From the NCBI RefSeq assembly GCF_034263275.1, contig NZ_CP139559.1, forward strand, positions 5,890,001 to 5,954,000: 64,000 nucleotides of DNA. The letters are read 5' to 3'. The position numbers and the translations under genes are program-made. Under the pieces are notes generated by a model. That model had not been told where the DNA came from, ran no database searches, and saw only the letters and a program-made list of their open reading frames with translations. Every line of letters starts with the position of its first letter. Positions within the stretch are counted from its first letter, which is position 1. Below are positions 1 through 8,348 of this stretch, one piece after another. This stretch comes from Mucilaginibacter sp. cycad4. GTDB taxonomy: Bacteria > Bacteroidota > Bacteroidia > Sphingobacteriales > Sphingobacteriaceae.

Positions 1-2351
1 AAGACACCAATAAGGCCAACTTACTCATCAGGATCAGCGGCAAGTATTGGCGAAAGAAAAAAGGTAGCGAGCGATATCTCGATAGCAGCCTGTTTTATTC
101 CCGGAACGCATTTATGCTTTGTAGCGCATTGCAATTTACTGAAGGTCGAAATGAGTCATCCTTTTTGATCTGTAAAGCTTCTATGGACAAAGAAGACCTC
201 GATGCCGCAAAAAAGATTTTGGAACAAGTAAACGGCGAGCAGCATATTAGGTTATTACTGGTTGTGGCTGAGCACTACAGCTTTTTACCGGGACAACAAA
301 CCGAGAACCTGAATCATGCGACACCTTACATTGAAAGTGCCGTAGCGGAGGCTAAATCCATACATTCGCTATATTGGAAAGCCGAGGCACTTGAGCTGAT
401 GGCGAAAAATAGCTTTCAAAAAGGAGATCCTGAGCATGGGAAACAACTTTTCTTCCAGATCATCGCCGAATACCATGACTTGAATGACAGGGCACAGGAA
501 GCCAGATATTGGACTGAACTTGCCCGGTATTTGCCGGTGAATGATGACAACTACCAACTAAAGGCCCGGTCGTTTAAGCAGGCTGCAATGCTATATTCCG
601 CTATAAGTGACAAAAAAAATGCCGCTGAAGCAATGCTTGACCTGGGCGATCATGTCTACAGCCACAATCTAGACTCTGCGGTTGCTATATATTTGCAGGC
701 GATCAAAACATTTAAAGCGGCCGGCGAAGTCAATCTCCTGCATGTATATCTTTCGCTCTCCGAAACCTACGACGATCTGGGAAACTTCAATCAAGCCCTG
801 GCTTATGCATTATTGGCCTTAAAAAACCTGCAATCAATACATGACAACAGCTACCTGGCCATTACGGATGTCCTCATCGGAAATATTTACCGGGAACTCG
901 GCGAGGTTAAACAGAGCACAGTTTATTACAAACTTGGTTTAGAACTGGCCGGTTCAGATACGAAGTTCAGTTACATACTCGTAAAGTATTACGCAGACGG
1001 ACTGGTAAAACTAAGACGCCCGGAAGAAGCTTTGAAATACGTTACAGCATATGTAAAAAATCGCCCCCCTGCGAACGCCGGGGAAGAGGCGATCAAAGCG
1101 AGCGCTTTGGCTAATTGCCATAGCGGGCTTGGATCAGACAAGCTGGCTGAACAATTCTACCTTCAAATGATTGGATTCATAGAAGCTTATACTAAGGATA
1201 AAAACAAACAGATCTTCCTGAGCGACGAGATCAGTATCCCGCAGGCGTATTACGAGATCGCAAAATTTTATACCGACCGCCAAAAATATAATAATGCCGC
1301 CCCTTATTTAAAAAAGGCATCAAACTATAATAACGCTTCACCTTTGCTAAAAAAGGAAATTGCCTATATGCAATTTAAATCCGATTCTGCTGCCGGTAAT
1401 TATTTGAAAGCTCTCGCCAGTTTTCAAAAAACTGCTGCTTATAAAGATTCGATATATCGCGTCGAACGCCTGAAGGAGTTAATGGCCATGCGCGTGCAGT
1501 ATGAAACAGCCCAGAAAGAAAAAGATTACGAGCTATTGGAAAAAGAAGGTGAATTGCAGAAACAAGATTTGGAACGGGCAAAACAGCAAAAGTATTTTAC
1601 ATATATCGGCTTAGTCGGGCTTTTATTTTTACTTGCCATACTTTATAACCGCTATATGTTGAAACAAAAAAGCAACAGGCTTTTAACGGAACAGAAAGAC
1701 CTCATCGACAGCAAAAATACGTCACTGCAGGTTTTAGTAAAGGAAAAGGAATGGCTGCTGCGGGAAATTCATCACCGGGTTAAAAATAACCTCCAAATAA
1801 TTACAAGTCTGCTGCAATCACAACCAAGATATTTAAGGGATGAGGCTGCGCTTGATGCCATCGAGGACAGCAAAAATCGGGTGCGGGCGATGTCACTGAT
1901 CCACCAGAAACTCTACATATCGAATAATGCTACACTTATTTACATGCCGGATTACCTGGATGAACTGATTTCAAATTTAAAAAGCAGTTTTAAAATAGGG
2001 CCGGCGATATTCTTTGACGTTGATATATCGCCGGTTTCCCTGGATATCGCATATGCGATACCGGTCGGTCTGATCGTTAACGAAACAATCACAAACGCGA
2101 TTAAATACGCCTTCCCCCGTAACGGTAACAACTCAATAAAAATCCGGCTTTCCGCGCCGGATGCTAAATCTTTTTCGCTATCAGTTAGTGACAATGGCGT
2201 CGGACTTCCAGCTAACTTCGACATTGGCCAATCCAACTCTTTCGGCATAGTCCTCATTAAAGGTATGACAGAGGATCTGGACGGAATCCTTGACATCGCT
2301 GTCGACAAAGGGACCCATGTCAACATCATTTTCAAGACGGCCTCTATATAA
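1..2351 (+). CDS. TPR-containing HisKA_2-type sensor histidine kinase, 5' end outside window
   Basis: The reading frame is open from base 3, before the first ATG at 114, so the true start lies outside the window and this is the C-terminal part. Most of the product is helical tetratricopeptide-like repeats, as in Bacteroidota sensor kinases, then a coiled coil, one membrane segment (about bases 1600-1670) and a kinase core. The core has the HisKA_2 phosphoacceptor motif EIHHRVKNNLQI (His codons near 1770-1775) and a HATPase domain with an N-box (NETITNAIKYAF) and a G1 box (DNGVGLP). It should autophosphorylate and pass phosphate to a receiver protein. The receiver-activators at 8349 and 16248 are plausible partners, but this is inference. 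Paralogue of the kinase at 11528-13855. Confidence 0.9.
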   Translation, partial: DTNKANLLIRISGKYWRKKKGSERYLDSSLFYSRNAFMLCSALQFTEGRNESSFLICKASMDKEDLDAAKKILEQVNGEQHIRLLLVVAEHYSFLPGQQTENLNHATPYIESAVAEAKSIHSLYWKAEALELMAKNSFQKGDPEHGKQLFFQIIAEYHDLNDRAQEARYWTELARYLPVNDDNYQLKARSFKQAAMLYSAISDKKNAAEAMLDLGDHVYSHNLDSAVAIYLQAIKTFKAAGEVNLLHVYLSLSETYDDLGNFNQALAYALLALKNLQSIHDNSYLAITDVLIGNIYRELGEVKQSTVYYKLGLELAGSDTKFSYILVKYYADGLVKLRRPEEALKYVTAYVKNRPPANAGEEAIKASALANCHSGLGSDKLAEQFYLQMIGFIEAYTKDKNKQIFLSDEISIPQAYYEIAKFYTDRQKYNNAAPYLKKASNYNNASPLLKKEIAYMQFKSDSAAGNYLKALASFQKTAAYKDSIYRVERLKELMAMRVQYETAQKEKDYELLEKEGELQKQDLERAKQQKYFTYIGLVGLLFLLAILYNRYMLKQKSNRLLTEQKDLIDSKNTSLQVLVKEKEWLLREIHHRVKNNLQIITSLLQSQPRYLRDEAALDAIEDSKNRVRAMSLIHQKLYISNNATLIYMPDYLDELISNLKSSFKIGPAIFFDVDISPVSLDIAYAIPVGLIVNETITNAIKYAFPRNGNNSIKIRLSAPDAKSFSLSVSDNGVGLPANFDIGQSNSFGIVLIKGMTEDLDGILDIAVDKGTHVNIIFKTASI

Positions 2352-2379
2352 TCCAAGCTCGATTTTGTTGATTACCGGA

Positions 2380-2955
2380 TTAAACCCCGAACTGTCGCAA
2401 GTGATAATCGATATGAATGTCTAAAAGCTTGCCCCATTCCTTGTAAGACATTTTACCAAACATCGGATGTGGTCCCCAATCAGCCGCCGTACGTGTACTG
2501 CCGGCTGCCTGGATGATTTTAATCAGTTGCGTTTTTTCGACCTGAAAGTTGAAATGCTCAAACGGCTTAATAACGAAATTTAAAGGCAAACGCAAACCGA
2601 CCGGCTGTTCCGGAAACCAGTCAACAAGTACCCACCGGAAGAAAGTTCTGCTCAGAAGATAGCTTTCATCCGGGAGATCATAAAATCCAATCCCTGCGCC
2701 GACAGCTAGATTAAGATGGTGAAGCATCTGTTCGGGTTCCATCGTGCCCCATTGCCGTTTAGAATCAGGGCTGACTTTCTCCACACGTGCAACAAATTCA
2801 GCAATCCGTTCGGGTTTGAAAAAATTAAGGCCGTCAATCCGGGGGGCAAAAAATGACTTTGGGATATACCTGACAATGGCCCATGCAGATGCAAATAACC
2901 TTGCGCTGATAATGCTCCGTTTCATCTTGGGCTTTTTCGCAGTAACTGTTTCCAT
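2380..2955 (-). CDS. DUF1569 / DinB-like protein
   Basis: The 191-residue product fits the DUF1569 branch of the DinB/YfiT-like four-helix superfamily. Visible hallmarks are an early WGTMEPEQMLHHL segment and the C-terminal block HPMFGKMSYKEWGKLLDIHIDYHLRQFG, quoted here only as its pattern HPxFGKMS...HxDYHLRQFG. The His residues in these blocks are the usual metal ligands of the fold. The biochemical role is unknown. The gene converges on the upstream kinase, with 28 bp between the two stop codons, and is transcribed away from the AraC gene at 3299. Start chosen at the only upstream ATG in frame. Confidence 0.75.
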   Translation of the reverse strand: METVTAKKPKMKRSIISARLFASAWAIVRYIPKSFFAPRIDGLNFFKPERIAEFVARVEKVSPDSKRQWGTMEPEQMLHHLNLAVGAGIGFYDLPDESYLLSRTFFRWVLVDWFPEQPVGLRLPLNFVIKPFEHFNFQVEKTQLIKIIQAAGSTRTAADWGPHPMFGKMSYKEWGKLLDIHIDYHLRQFGV

Positions 2956-3298
2956 ATAGATAAGATTGTTTTTTTAAGACTAGCCGATGGCCGCCGTACA
3001 CAACCTTAAAGGTCAGCTATATCTCCACCATTCAATATTAAATATCAAAGTCTTTGGTACAAAAATCAAAGGATATTCAAGCACATGAATGGAACGATTG
3101 CCAGATTTATTATACCATGCGCCATCTCGTCAATCTAAAATCCAAATGACGCTGATAGCTTATCATGAATTAACGAAATCTCGTTACAGTTAGGCATGAA
3201 AGTCCATGTAAGTAATTGAAAATAAATAAGATAATTATTGGTACAGGATTCGGATACAGAAATATGAGGTCGTTGACCTCAAAGCTAAACCCTTGAAA
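2956..3298. promoter_or_regulatory. Divergent intergenic region with two copies of the recurrent palindrome
   Basis: This gap separates the divergent DUF1569 and AraC genes. It holds a good copy of the window-wide palindrome at 3170-3187 (TTAACG-AAATCT-CGTTAC) and a weaker one at 3138-3155 (AAATCC-AAATGA-CGCTGA), 32 bp apart. Positions 3164-3186 match the 15998-16019 copy at all but one base. A TGGTAC box starts at 3239, 60 bp before the AraC ATG. Its 3' part is not a canonical sigma-54 -12 element. Assignment as an activator site is inference. Confidence 0.5.
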
Positions 3299-4255
3299 AT
3301 GATACTTGAACAAAAAACGCTTTCGATCCATACTGATCGGGTATTTGGCACACTGAATGAATTTTTTAATTTCCATCGCGTACCGCCACCGTTGGATCCG
3401 GATTTTGACATCCGTGAGGCAGATCTTGAATTTCAGGTCAGGTTTAGAAAGAAGGGGTTTCCGCTACATCACCAGTTGTACTGCCTTTCTCTAGTACAGG
3501 AAAGAGATTCTATCACACGGCTCGCACTGCATAGTACGGCCTTTGAAAAGCCTACTATTTCTTTTTTTGCACCGGATTATAATATGGACCATGTGGCGGT
3601 TGACGACACCAGGAAAATTTATTACATCATTTTTACAGAAAATTTCCTTAATCGCAACCGCCATCTCGCTGCACCTGTTGCGGATCTTCCATTTTTTCTA
3701 AATAAAGCCCCATTATCTTATCCGATTGACCCGGGCGATTCAGTTTTACTTGCCAATATCAGCAATATTCTTTTTGATGAATACAAATCCCGTTATTCTC
3801 ACCGCCTCGATCTGCTTGCATCATACGTCCATATACTGCTCACACATACCCGCAGGTTATACGAGCGCGTTGCGCAAACGAAATCAGTTTTCGCCTCGGG
3901 ACTGGAACCTCAGCAACCGGCATTGATTGACAGGTTCAGGTCCCACGTTAAAAGACACGTCGGCTCGCGGGAGATGGCAGAGGAAGCCAGGTTCGTGAAT
4001 TTTTATGCTGAACAATTATTCGTGCATCCAAATCATCTGAACGCAATTGTGAAAAAGACCACTGGCCGGCCCGCGTTGACGTTTATCCACAAGCAGATCA
4101 TTGGAGAAGCGATTTCCTTGCTGAACGAAACGGAAATGTCTGTCAAAGAAATTGCTTACCGTCTTGCTTTCAAAGAACCCTCTCATTTTATTTCGTTTTT
4201 TAGAAAGAACACCAGTATTACGCCTGCCGCTTACAGGGTCAGCGTCTGCGCTTAA
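3299..4255 (+). CDS. AraC-family transcriptional regulator
   Basis: The 318-residue product has an N-terminal ligand-sensing half of beta-rich character and a C-terminal pair of helix-turn-helix motifs (about residues 215-315). The second contains the AraC signature SVKEIAYRLAFKEPSHFISFFRKNTSITPAAYR. This resembles the many Bacteroidota AraC regulators of efflux and redox genes. An in-frame TTG lies two codons upstream, but the ATG at 3299 is the more likely start. The nearest candidate target is the YceI-like gene 133 bp downstream on the same strand. The effector is unknown. Confidence 0.88.
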   Translation: MILEQKTLSIHTDRVFGTLNEFFNFHRVPPPLDPDFDIREADLEFQVRFRKKGFPLHHQLYCLSLVQERDSITRLALHSTAFEKPTISFFAPDYNMDHVAVDDTRKIYYIIFTENFLNRNRHLAAPVADLPFFLNKAPLSYPIDPGDSVLLANISNILFDEYKSRYSHRLDLLASYVHILLTHTRRLYERVAQTKSVFASGLEPQQPALIDRFRSHVKRHVGSREMAEEARFVNFYAEQLFVHPNHLNAIVKKTTGRPALTFIHKQIIGEAISLLNETEMSVKEIAYRLAFKEPSHFISFFRKNTSITPAAYRVSVCA

Positions 4256-4387
4256 TTAATCGAAATGTCAATGATTAGCTTGTAAAATTATGAGCTGTCG
4301 GTAATTTTTTTTAACGAAACTGCGATTTAAACTCAAAACGAGGCCATTGTCGAACAGGTTGATTAATCGTAGATAAAAGAAAAGGCT

Positions 4388-4921
4388 ATGAAGTATCACT
4401 GGGAATTATCCACCGACTTGTCCTACATTGATTTTAGCCTTAAATTTTATGAAATTGGTCAAATAAAAGGCTACTTCAAAAAGTTTAACGGAAAGATTGT
4501 AACCGGCAAAGATTTTAATGACCCGGTGATTAACCTGCAAATTCTGACAGGGTCAGTCAGTACACTAAATGATGAATGGGACCAAGCCCTGATTTCTCCC
4601 GGCTTCCTGTCTGCGAATGAATTTCCGTTTATTACTTTTACGTCTGATCGTGGGTGTCATTTAAGTGTTGGCAGGATTCAGGAGTTGACAGGTATAGTGC
4701 AATTCAAAGGTTATCAACGGGGGCTTACCCTGTTGGTGACTTCAGCAGTATTCAAAAATAACGGTAAAAAAATGTCCGCGCAGTTTAGTTTGACAACAAC
4801 GCTTTCATTAAACGAATATGGATTTGAGATAACCGGAGAGATTTTCAATAAGGAGGTCAGGTTAAGTATGACCCTTGTCTTTAATATGGATGAGACCGCT
4901 TTTCTAACTGAAATGTCGTAA
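4388..4921 (+). CDS. YceI-like family protein
   Basis: The 177-residue product matches the YceI lipocalin-like fold. An early pattern of W-x-x-D-xx-Y-xx-F-x-L-K-F is followed by a KGYFKKFNGKI block, a predicted T-x-N-xx-W-D line in the position of the usual T-xx-xx-RD, and LISPGFLSANEFPFITFTS, matching the family's L-x-S-x-x-F-F-D-xx-x-x-P-x-I-x-F-x-S. YceI proteins bind isoprenoid-like lipids. This copy has no visible signal peptide, so it may be cytoplasmic. A single weak copy of the palindrome (4311-4328, TTAACG-AAACTG-CGATTT) lies 60 bp upstream. Confidence 0.72.
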   Translation: MKYHWELSTDLSYIDFSLKFYEIGQIKGYFKKFNGKIVTGKDFNDPVINLQILTGSVSTLNDEWDQALISPGFLSANEFPFITFTSDRGCHLSVGRIQELTGIVQFKGYQRGLTLLVTSAVFKNNGKKMSAQFSLTTTLSLNEYGFEITGEIFNKEVRLSMTLVFNMDETAFLTEMS

Positions 4922-4924
4922 ATT

Positions 4925-4973
4925 TAAACGACATATGATTATTTCATATCATTTTTTAACTAAATATCGTTTA
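4925..4973. promoter_or_regulatory. Tandem palindrome pair upstream of sigma-54 activator gene
   Basis: Two copies of the recurrent motif start exactly 31 bp apart: 4925-4942 (TAAACG-ACATAT-GATTAT, right arm weak) and 4956-4973 (TTAACT-AAATAT-CGTTTA, strong). A TGGCAC box at 5025-5030 follows, 50 bp before the ATG at 5080. The 3' half of that box (TCGA instead of TTGC) is not canonical for sigma-54. The role as activator site is inferred from recurrence, not shown. Confidence 0.45.
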
Positions 4974-5079
4974 GTTTAAAAAACTATTAACATGTAATCA
5001 GCTACTAAACAACTACTTATTTTATGGCACTTTAGTCGAATAATAAGCGCTGAACCAATAGGGACTTTTAAACATATTT

Positions 5080-7770
5080 ATGACAATGTCTGTACTTAGA
5101 GCATTAAATAAAGATTTGATCATTGGCAAATCAGCCAACTTTGCACTTCCAGCACTGGGAGCAGGTGCTTTAGAATTAAATGTATTCGCAATTCGTACCA
5201 GACAGGAACTTAATGATTTTATTTGCCGGATCGCGAACGAGTGCAGCTGCATGGATACGATGTTTATTAATTTGGTTGACGAAGATTCACAATCACACAG
5301 TACATACTTTTATTATTCCCGCGAAGCGCAAAAAGTTGATGCATCCTTTGGAAAGGTGCTTGACTCAGCTTATCCCGTCTATGACGGTCTTTTTGACGTT
5401 ACACTGAAAAACGACTTCCCGGTTATATGGAACCTCGACGAGGTTAGGCAGTGGGAAAATATCCCACAGCGAGTGCTGAACTGTAACGAGCCTGACCTGA
5501 CCATGCTGGTCGGCCTGTCACTCTCAGACGGTGTTCGTAAGATAGGAAACATGTATTGGGGTTATAAAAATCCTGGTGCATTATCTAACGAGGAAATGGA
5601 TACCATGCGGCGGGTCGGACCTTATATTGCGTCTGCAATTACAATGGTTCGGGACTGGGAAGAAACTTTGCGCAAGGTTAAGGAAAATGAAGCTATTATC
5701 TCTTTAGTTAATGGTCTGTTTGCCGCCAATACTAAAACAGCTCTCATCGCTGCGCTGAATTCCGGCTTGAAAGGATTGACTGATTTTAATGGGCTGATGG
5801 TTATTTTAAACGACCCTCAGGAAGACCCCCTGAATCCTTATATCACTTATTTTGACAACAATAACAGATTTAGCCAGGATGACGGACCATTGGACCCGAG
5901 GCCAAAGAAAGGCGATCTGAAAATCCTGAAAAATGTATTTGCGGGAGACGGTCCTGCAACCTGGATGATCAACGACTTGATGAAGATGCCAACCAGGCCG
6001 GATTTCATTACTAAACACCGTGGCAGTAAAATGAAAAAAGTCATGGGTATGCCGCTCCATGACAAAGGAGATATTAAAGGGGCGCTTTTTCTCTTTTCAG
6101 AAAAGCCAGGCGGATTTAACGACACTGATCTTAAATTACTTGAACGTGCCGGACAGCAGATCGCAAAGGCCGTAACCAACATTAGGTATCTCGAAGAGAT
6201 TAGGAAAAAGGACGATGAACGGAGTTTGTTTATGGCCATTGGCAAAGCGGTTTCTTCCGCAAAAAATGAGGAACAGCTCCAACTGGCGTTAACGAAAGTT
6301 TTCGCTGAAGTCAACTTCTTTGACGAGGGGCTGATCTACAGCCATCCTTCGGTTTCAGGATCTTTTTTACCCTTGGTTTTTAAACAAACCTCTTCGAAAG
6401 TACTCAACGACAATGGCTTGCGAGGGTTTGAAGAAAGTGAGGAACCGGATCATTTCCTGGAAAGTATCAAAAAGTTAAAAGATATTACCATTTTTGATAT
6501 AGACAATCATTTCCTTGGTCAACGCCTCCCCGCGTACGTTGCACACTGGAAAGCCAACCATATCCGGTCAATCGTAACCGCTCCTTTTTCAGATGGTGGT
6601 GTCGCGGTTGGTGCTGTATTCTTTCTGTCTGCCGAATCGGGTGATACATTAGAACAGTCCTTGGGCTTGATGAACGGTATTGTAGCCCAGGTATCCACGT
6701 CTGTCATCAATTTTATGACCAACGAACGCCTGACGAATAAGCTAATAGAAATAAATAATTCTAAAGGCCAGCTGGAAATACAAAACAAATATCTTCAGGA
6801 AGAAATTCATACAACTTATAATTACAGTGAGATCGTAGGAGCAAGCGCTCAGATGCGCGAAGTTTTTTATATGGTTTCCCAGGTATCAAAGACAAGCAGT
6901 TCTGTGCTGATCCTGGGCGAGACTGGTACTGGAAAGGAACTGATCGCACGGGCCATCCACAATACGTCCCAAAGAAAAGGGAAAATAATGGTAAAGGTCA
7001 ACTGCGGCGCATTGCCGCCTAATCTGATTGAAAGTGAATTATTTGGTCACGAAAGGGGAAGTTTTACCGGTGCTACGGATAGAAGGATCGGTAAATTTGA
7101 ATTGGCAAATAACAGCACGATCTTTCTCGACGAAATAGGCGAACTACCGATGGCTCTTCAGGTCAAATTACTCCGAGCATTACAGGAAAAGGAGATCGAA
7201 CGTATCGGTGGCAGATCATCCATCAAAATAGACGTGCGTGTGATCGCCGCCTCGAATCGCGATTTATTGAAAGAGGTCCAACAGGGTAATTTCAGGAGTG
7301 ACCTTTATTTTCGTTTAAATGTTTTTCCCATTAGTCTACCGCCGCTGCGTGACCGGAAGGAAGACATTCCCGTGCTTGCTAACCATTTCGCCGAGAAATA
7401 CGCCAAGCGAATGACCGTAAGCAATGGACATTTCACCGCCCGGGTTATGAAACAAATGATTGCCTATAACTGGCCTGGTAATGTCAGGGAACTTGAGCAC
7501 CTCGTAGAACGTAGTGTCTTGTTGACAAAAGGCAGGGTAATCAGCCAAGTGTACCTACCAGGTTCAGGAGCAGAGGGAGAAGAAATGCCTTTACAAAATG
7601 CCGATGTAAAAACGCTTGATGAAATAGAACGGGAGCATATTGTTTCTGTTCTCAAAATGGTTAACGGGAAAATATCTGGCGTGGGCGGAGCAGCAGAGAT
7701 GTTGAAAATTCCCGCCACAACCCTGGCTTCCAAAATTATAAGGCTGAATATCAAAAAAGGCGTATCGTGA
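5080..7770 (+). CDS. Sigma-54-type enhancer-binding activator with N-terminal GAF modules
   Basis: The 896-residue protein has three GAF-like sensory stretches (about 35-190, 200-365 and 375-545), a short coiled coil, an AAA+ sigma-54 interaction domain (about 580-815) and a C-terminal Fis-type helix-turn-helix. Walker A is GETGTGKE (613-620), Walker B is TIFLDEIGE, and the sigma-54 contact loop reads GSFTGA (660-665) rather than the usual GAFTGA. The sensor arrangement recalls FhlA or NorR, which bind small molecules rather than being phosphorylated. There is no receiver domain. The DNA-binding helix (GGAAEMLKIPATTLASKI) closely resembles those of the activators at 8349 and 16248, suggesting overlapping sites. 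Starts at ATG 5080. Confidence 0.92.
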   Translation: MTMSVLRALNKDLIIGKSANFALPALGAGALELNVFAIRTRQELNDFICRIANECSCMDTMFINLVDEDSQSHSTYFYYSREAQKVDASFGKVLDSAYPVYDGLFDVTLKNDFPVIWNLDEVRQWENIPQRVLNCNEPDLTMLVGLSLSDGVRKIGNMYWGYKNPGALSNEEMDTMRRVGPYIASAITMVRDWEETLRKVKENEAIISLVNGLFAANTKTALIAALNSGLKGLTDFNGLMVILNDPQEDPLNPYITYFDNNNRFSQDDGPLDPRPKKGDLKILKNVFAGDGPATWMINDLMKMPTRPDFITKHRGSKMKKVMGMPLHDKGDIKGALFLFSEKPGGFNDTDLKLLERAGQQIAKAVTNIRYLEEIRKKDDERSLFMAIGKAVSSAKNEEQLQLALTKVFAEVNFFDEGLIYSHPSVSGSFLPLVFKQTSSKVLNDNGLRGFEESEEPDHFLESIKKLKDITIFDIDNHFLGQRLPAYVAHWKANHIRSIVTAPFSDGGVAVGAVFFLSAESGDTLEQSLGLMNGIVAQVSTSVINFMTNERLTNKLIEINNSKGQLEIQNKYLQEEIHTTYNYSEIVGASAQMREVFYMVSQVSKTSSSVLILGETGTGKELIARAIHNTSQRKGKIMVKVNCGALPPNLIESELFGHERGSFTGATDRRIGKFELANNSTIFLDEIGELPMALQVKLLRALQEKEIERIGGRSSIKIDVRVIAASNRDLLKEVQQGNFRSDLYFRLNVFPISLPPLRDRKEDIPVLANHFAEKYAKRMTVSNGHFTARVMKQMIAYNWPGNVRELEHLVERSVLLTKGRVISQVYLPGSGAEGEEMPLQNADVKTLDEIEREHIVSVLKMVNGKISGVGGAAEMLKIPATTLASKIIRLNIKKGVS

Positions 7771-8348
7771 TCCAACCCTGATATCTTCAGTCTCGATCTG
7801 TCTTTCTTAAATTCTCTTTTTATGATCCGTTATTAGACAGGATGACTGCTTCGTATGATCATATGGCCATATGTGAGATGTATTAAGCCGGGAAATCGTG
7901 ATCGCCGGCGACGTTCCGCTTTATTCTTTTCGCTTATTATCGAAATATCATTGATTTTTCAAGGGCGGATACTCACAATTAGCTGACAATCAGTATTTGA
8001 ATTAATGGTATAAATATGGTAGTAATTACGATAAGTTAATATTTCGCTTATGACAACCATTATTCTTTTCTTCGGTACCAAAATCCTGCAAGCAGCCAGC
8101 ATATGTTGTTTAGCTTTTTGCAACCGGTTATCCAAAATTTCTAAGGAAGAATTCTTTTAATTGGGACAACAATATGGACGCACAGTTCGTCGCGGATAAT
8201 GCCGCGAAAGGAGTAAGTATTTATTACTGTGTTTCGTCAGTAAATACGTGCAGTAATATTGAATGCCCGAAAATTTAAGCTGGTCGATATATAATATTAA
8301 AAGAAAGTTACCCGCCTTTACTACTTCAGTGGCGTGAACTCTCCCGAT
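7771..8348. other. Gap between convergent activator genes; weak motif copies
   Basis: The two flanking genes end here, so 577 bases without a recognised gene is long. It contains a partial copy of the recurrent palindrome at 8033-8050 (AAGTTA-ATATTT-CGCTTA) with a very weak partner at 8002, and another half-like copy at 7937-7954 (TTATCG-AAATAT-CATTGA). A possible 34-codon reading frame sits at 8174-8278. No clear terminator hairpin was seen. Confidence 0.3.
8174..8278 (+). CDS. Possible small protein, 34 codons
   Basis: A short ATG-started frame encodes a peptide with three Cys residues in its C-terminal half. It has no homologue that I recognise and no clear ribosome binding site (Bacteroidota often lack one). 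It lies about 120 bp downstream of a weak palindrome copy (8033-8050). Chance occurrence is quite possible. Confidence 0.15.
   Translation: MDAQFVADNAAKGVSIYYCVSSVNTCSNIECPKI

Noticed and set aside
4311..4328. Motif copy before the YceI-like gene as a regulon member
   Set aside because: The right arm is weak and there is no partner at 30-31 bp in either direction.
5025..5040. TGGCAC box as a firm sigma-54 promoter
   Set aside because: TGGCAC is expected by chance several times in a window this size and the -12 half is not TTGC, so no promoter feature was called from it alone.
8002..8050. Motif pair at 8002/8033 between the convergent activators
   Set aside because: The upstream copy keeps only the left arm and there is no clear gene for it to serve, so it was not counted among the pairs.
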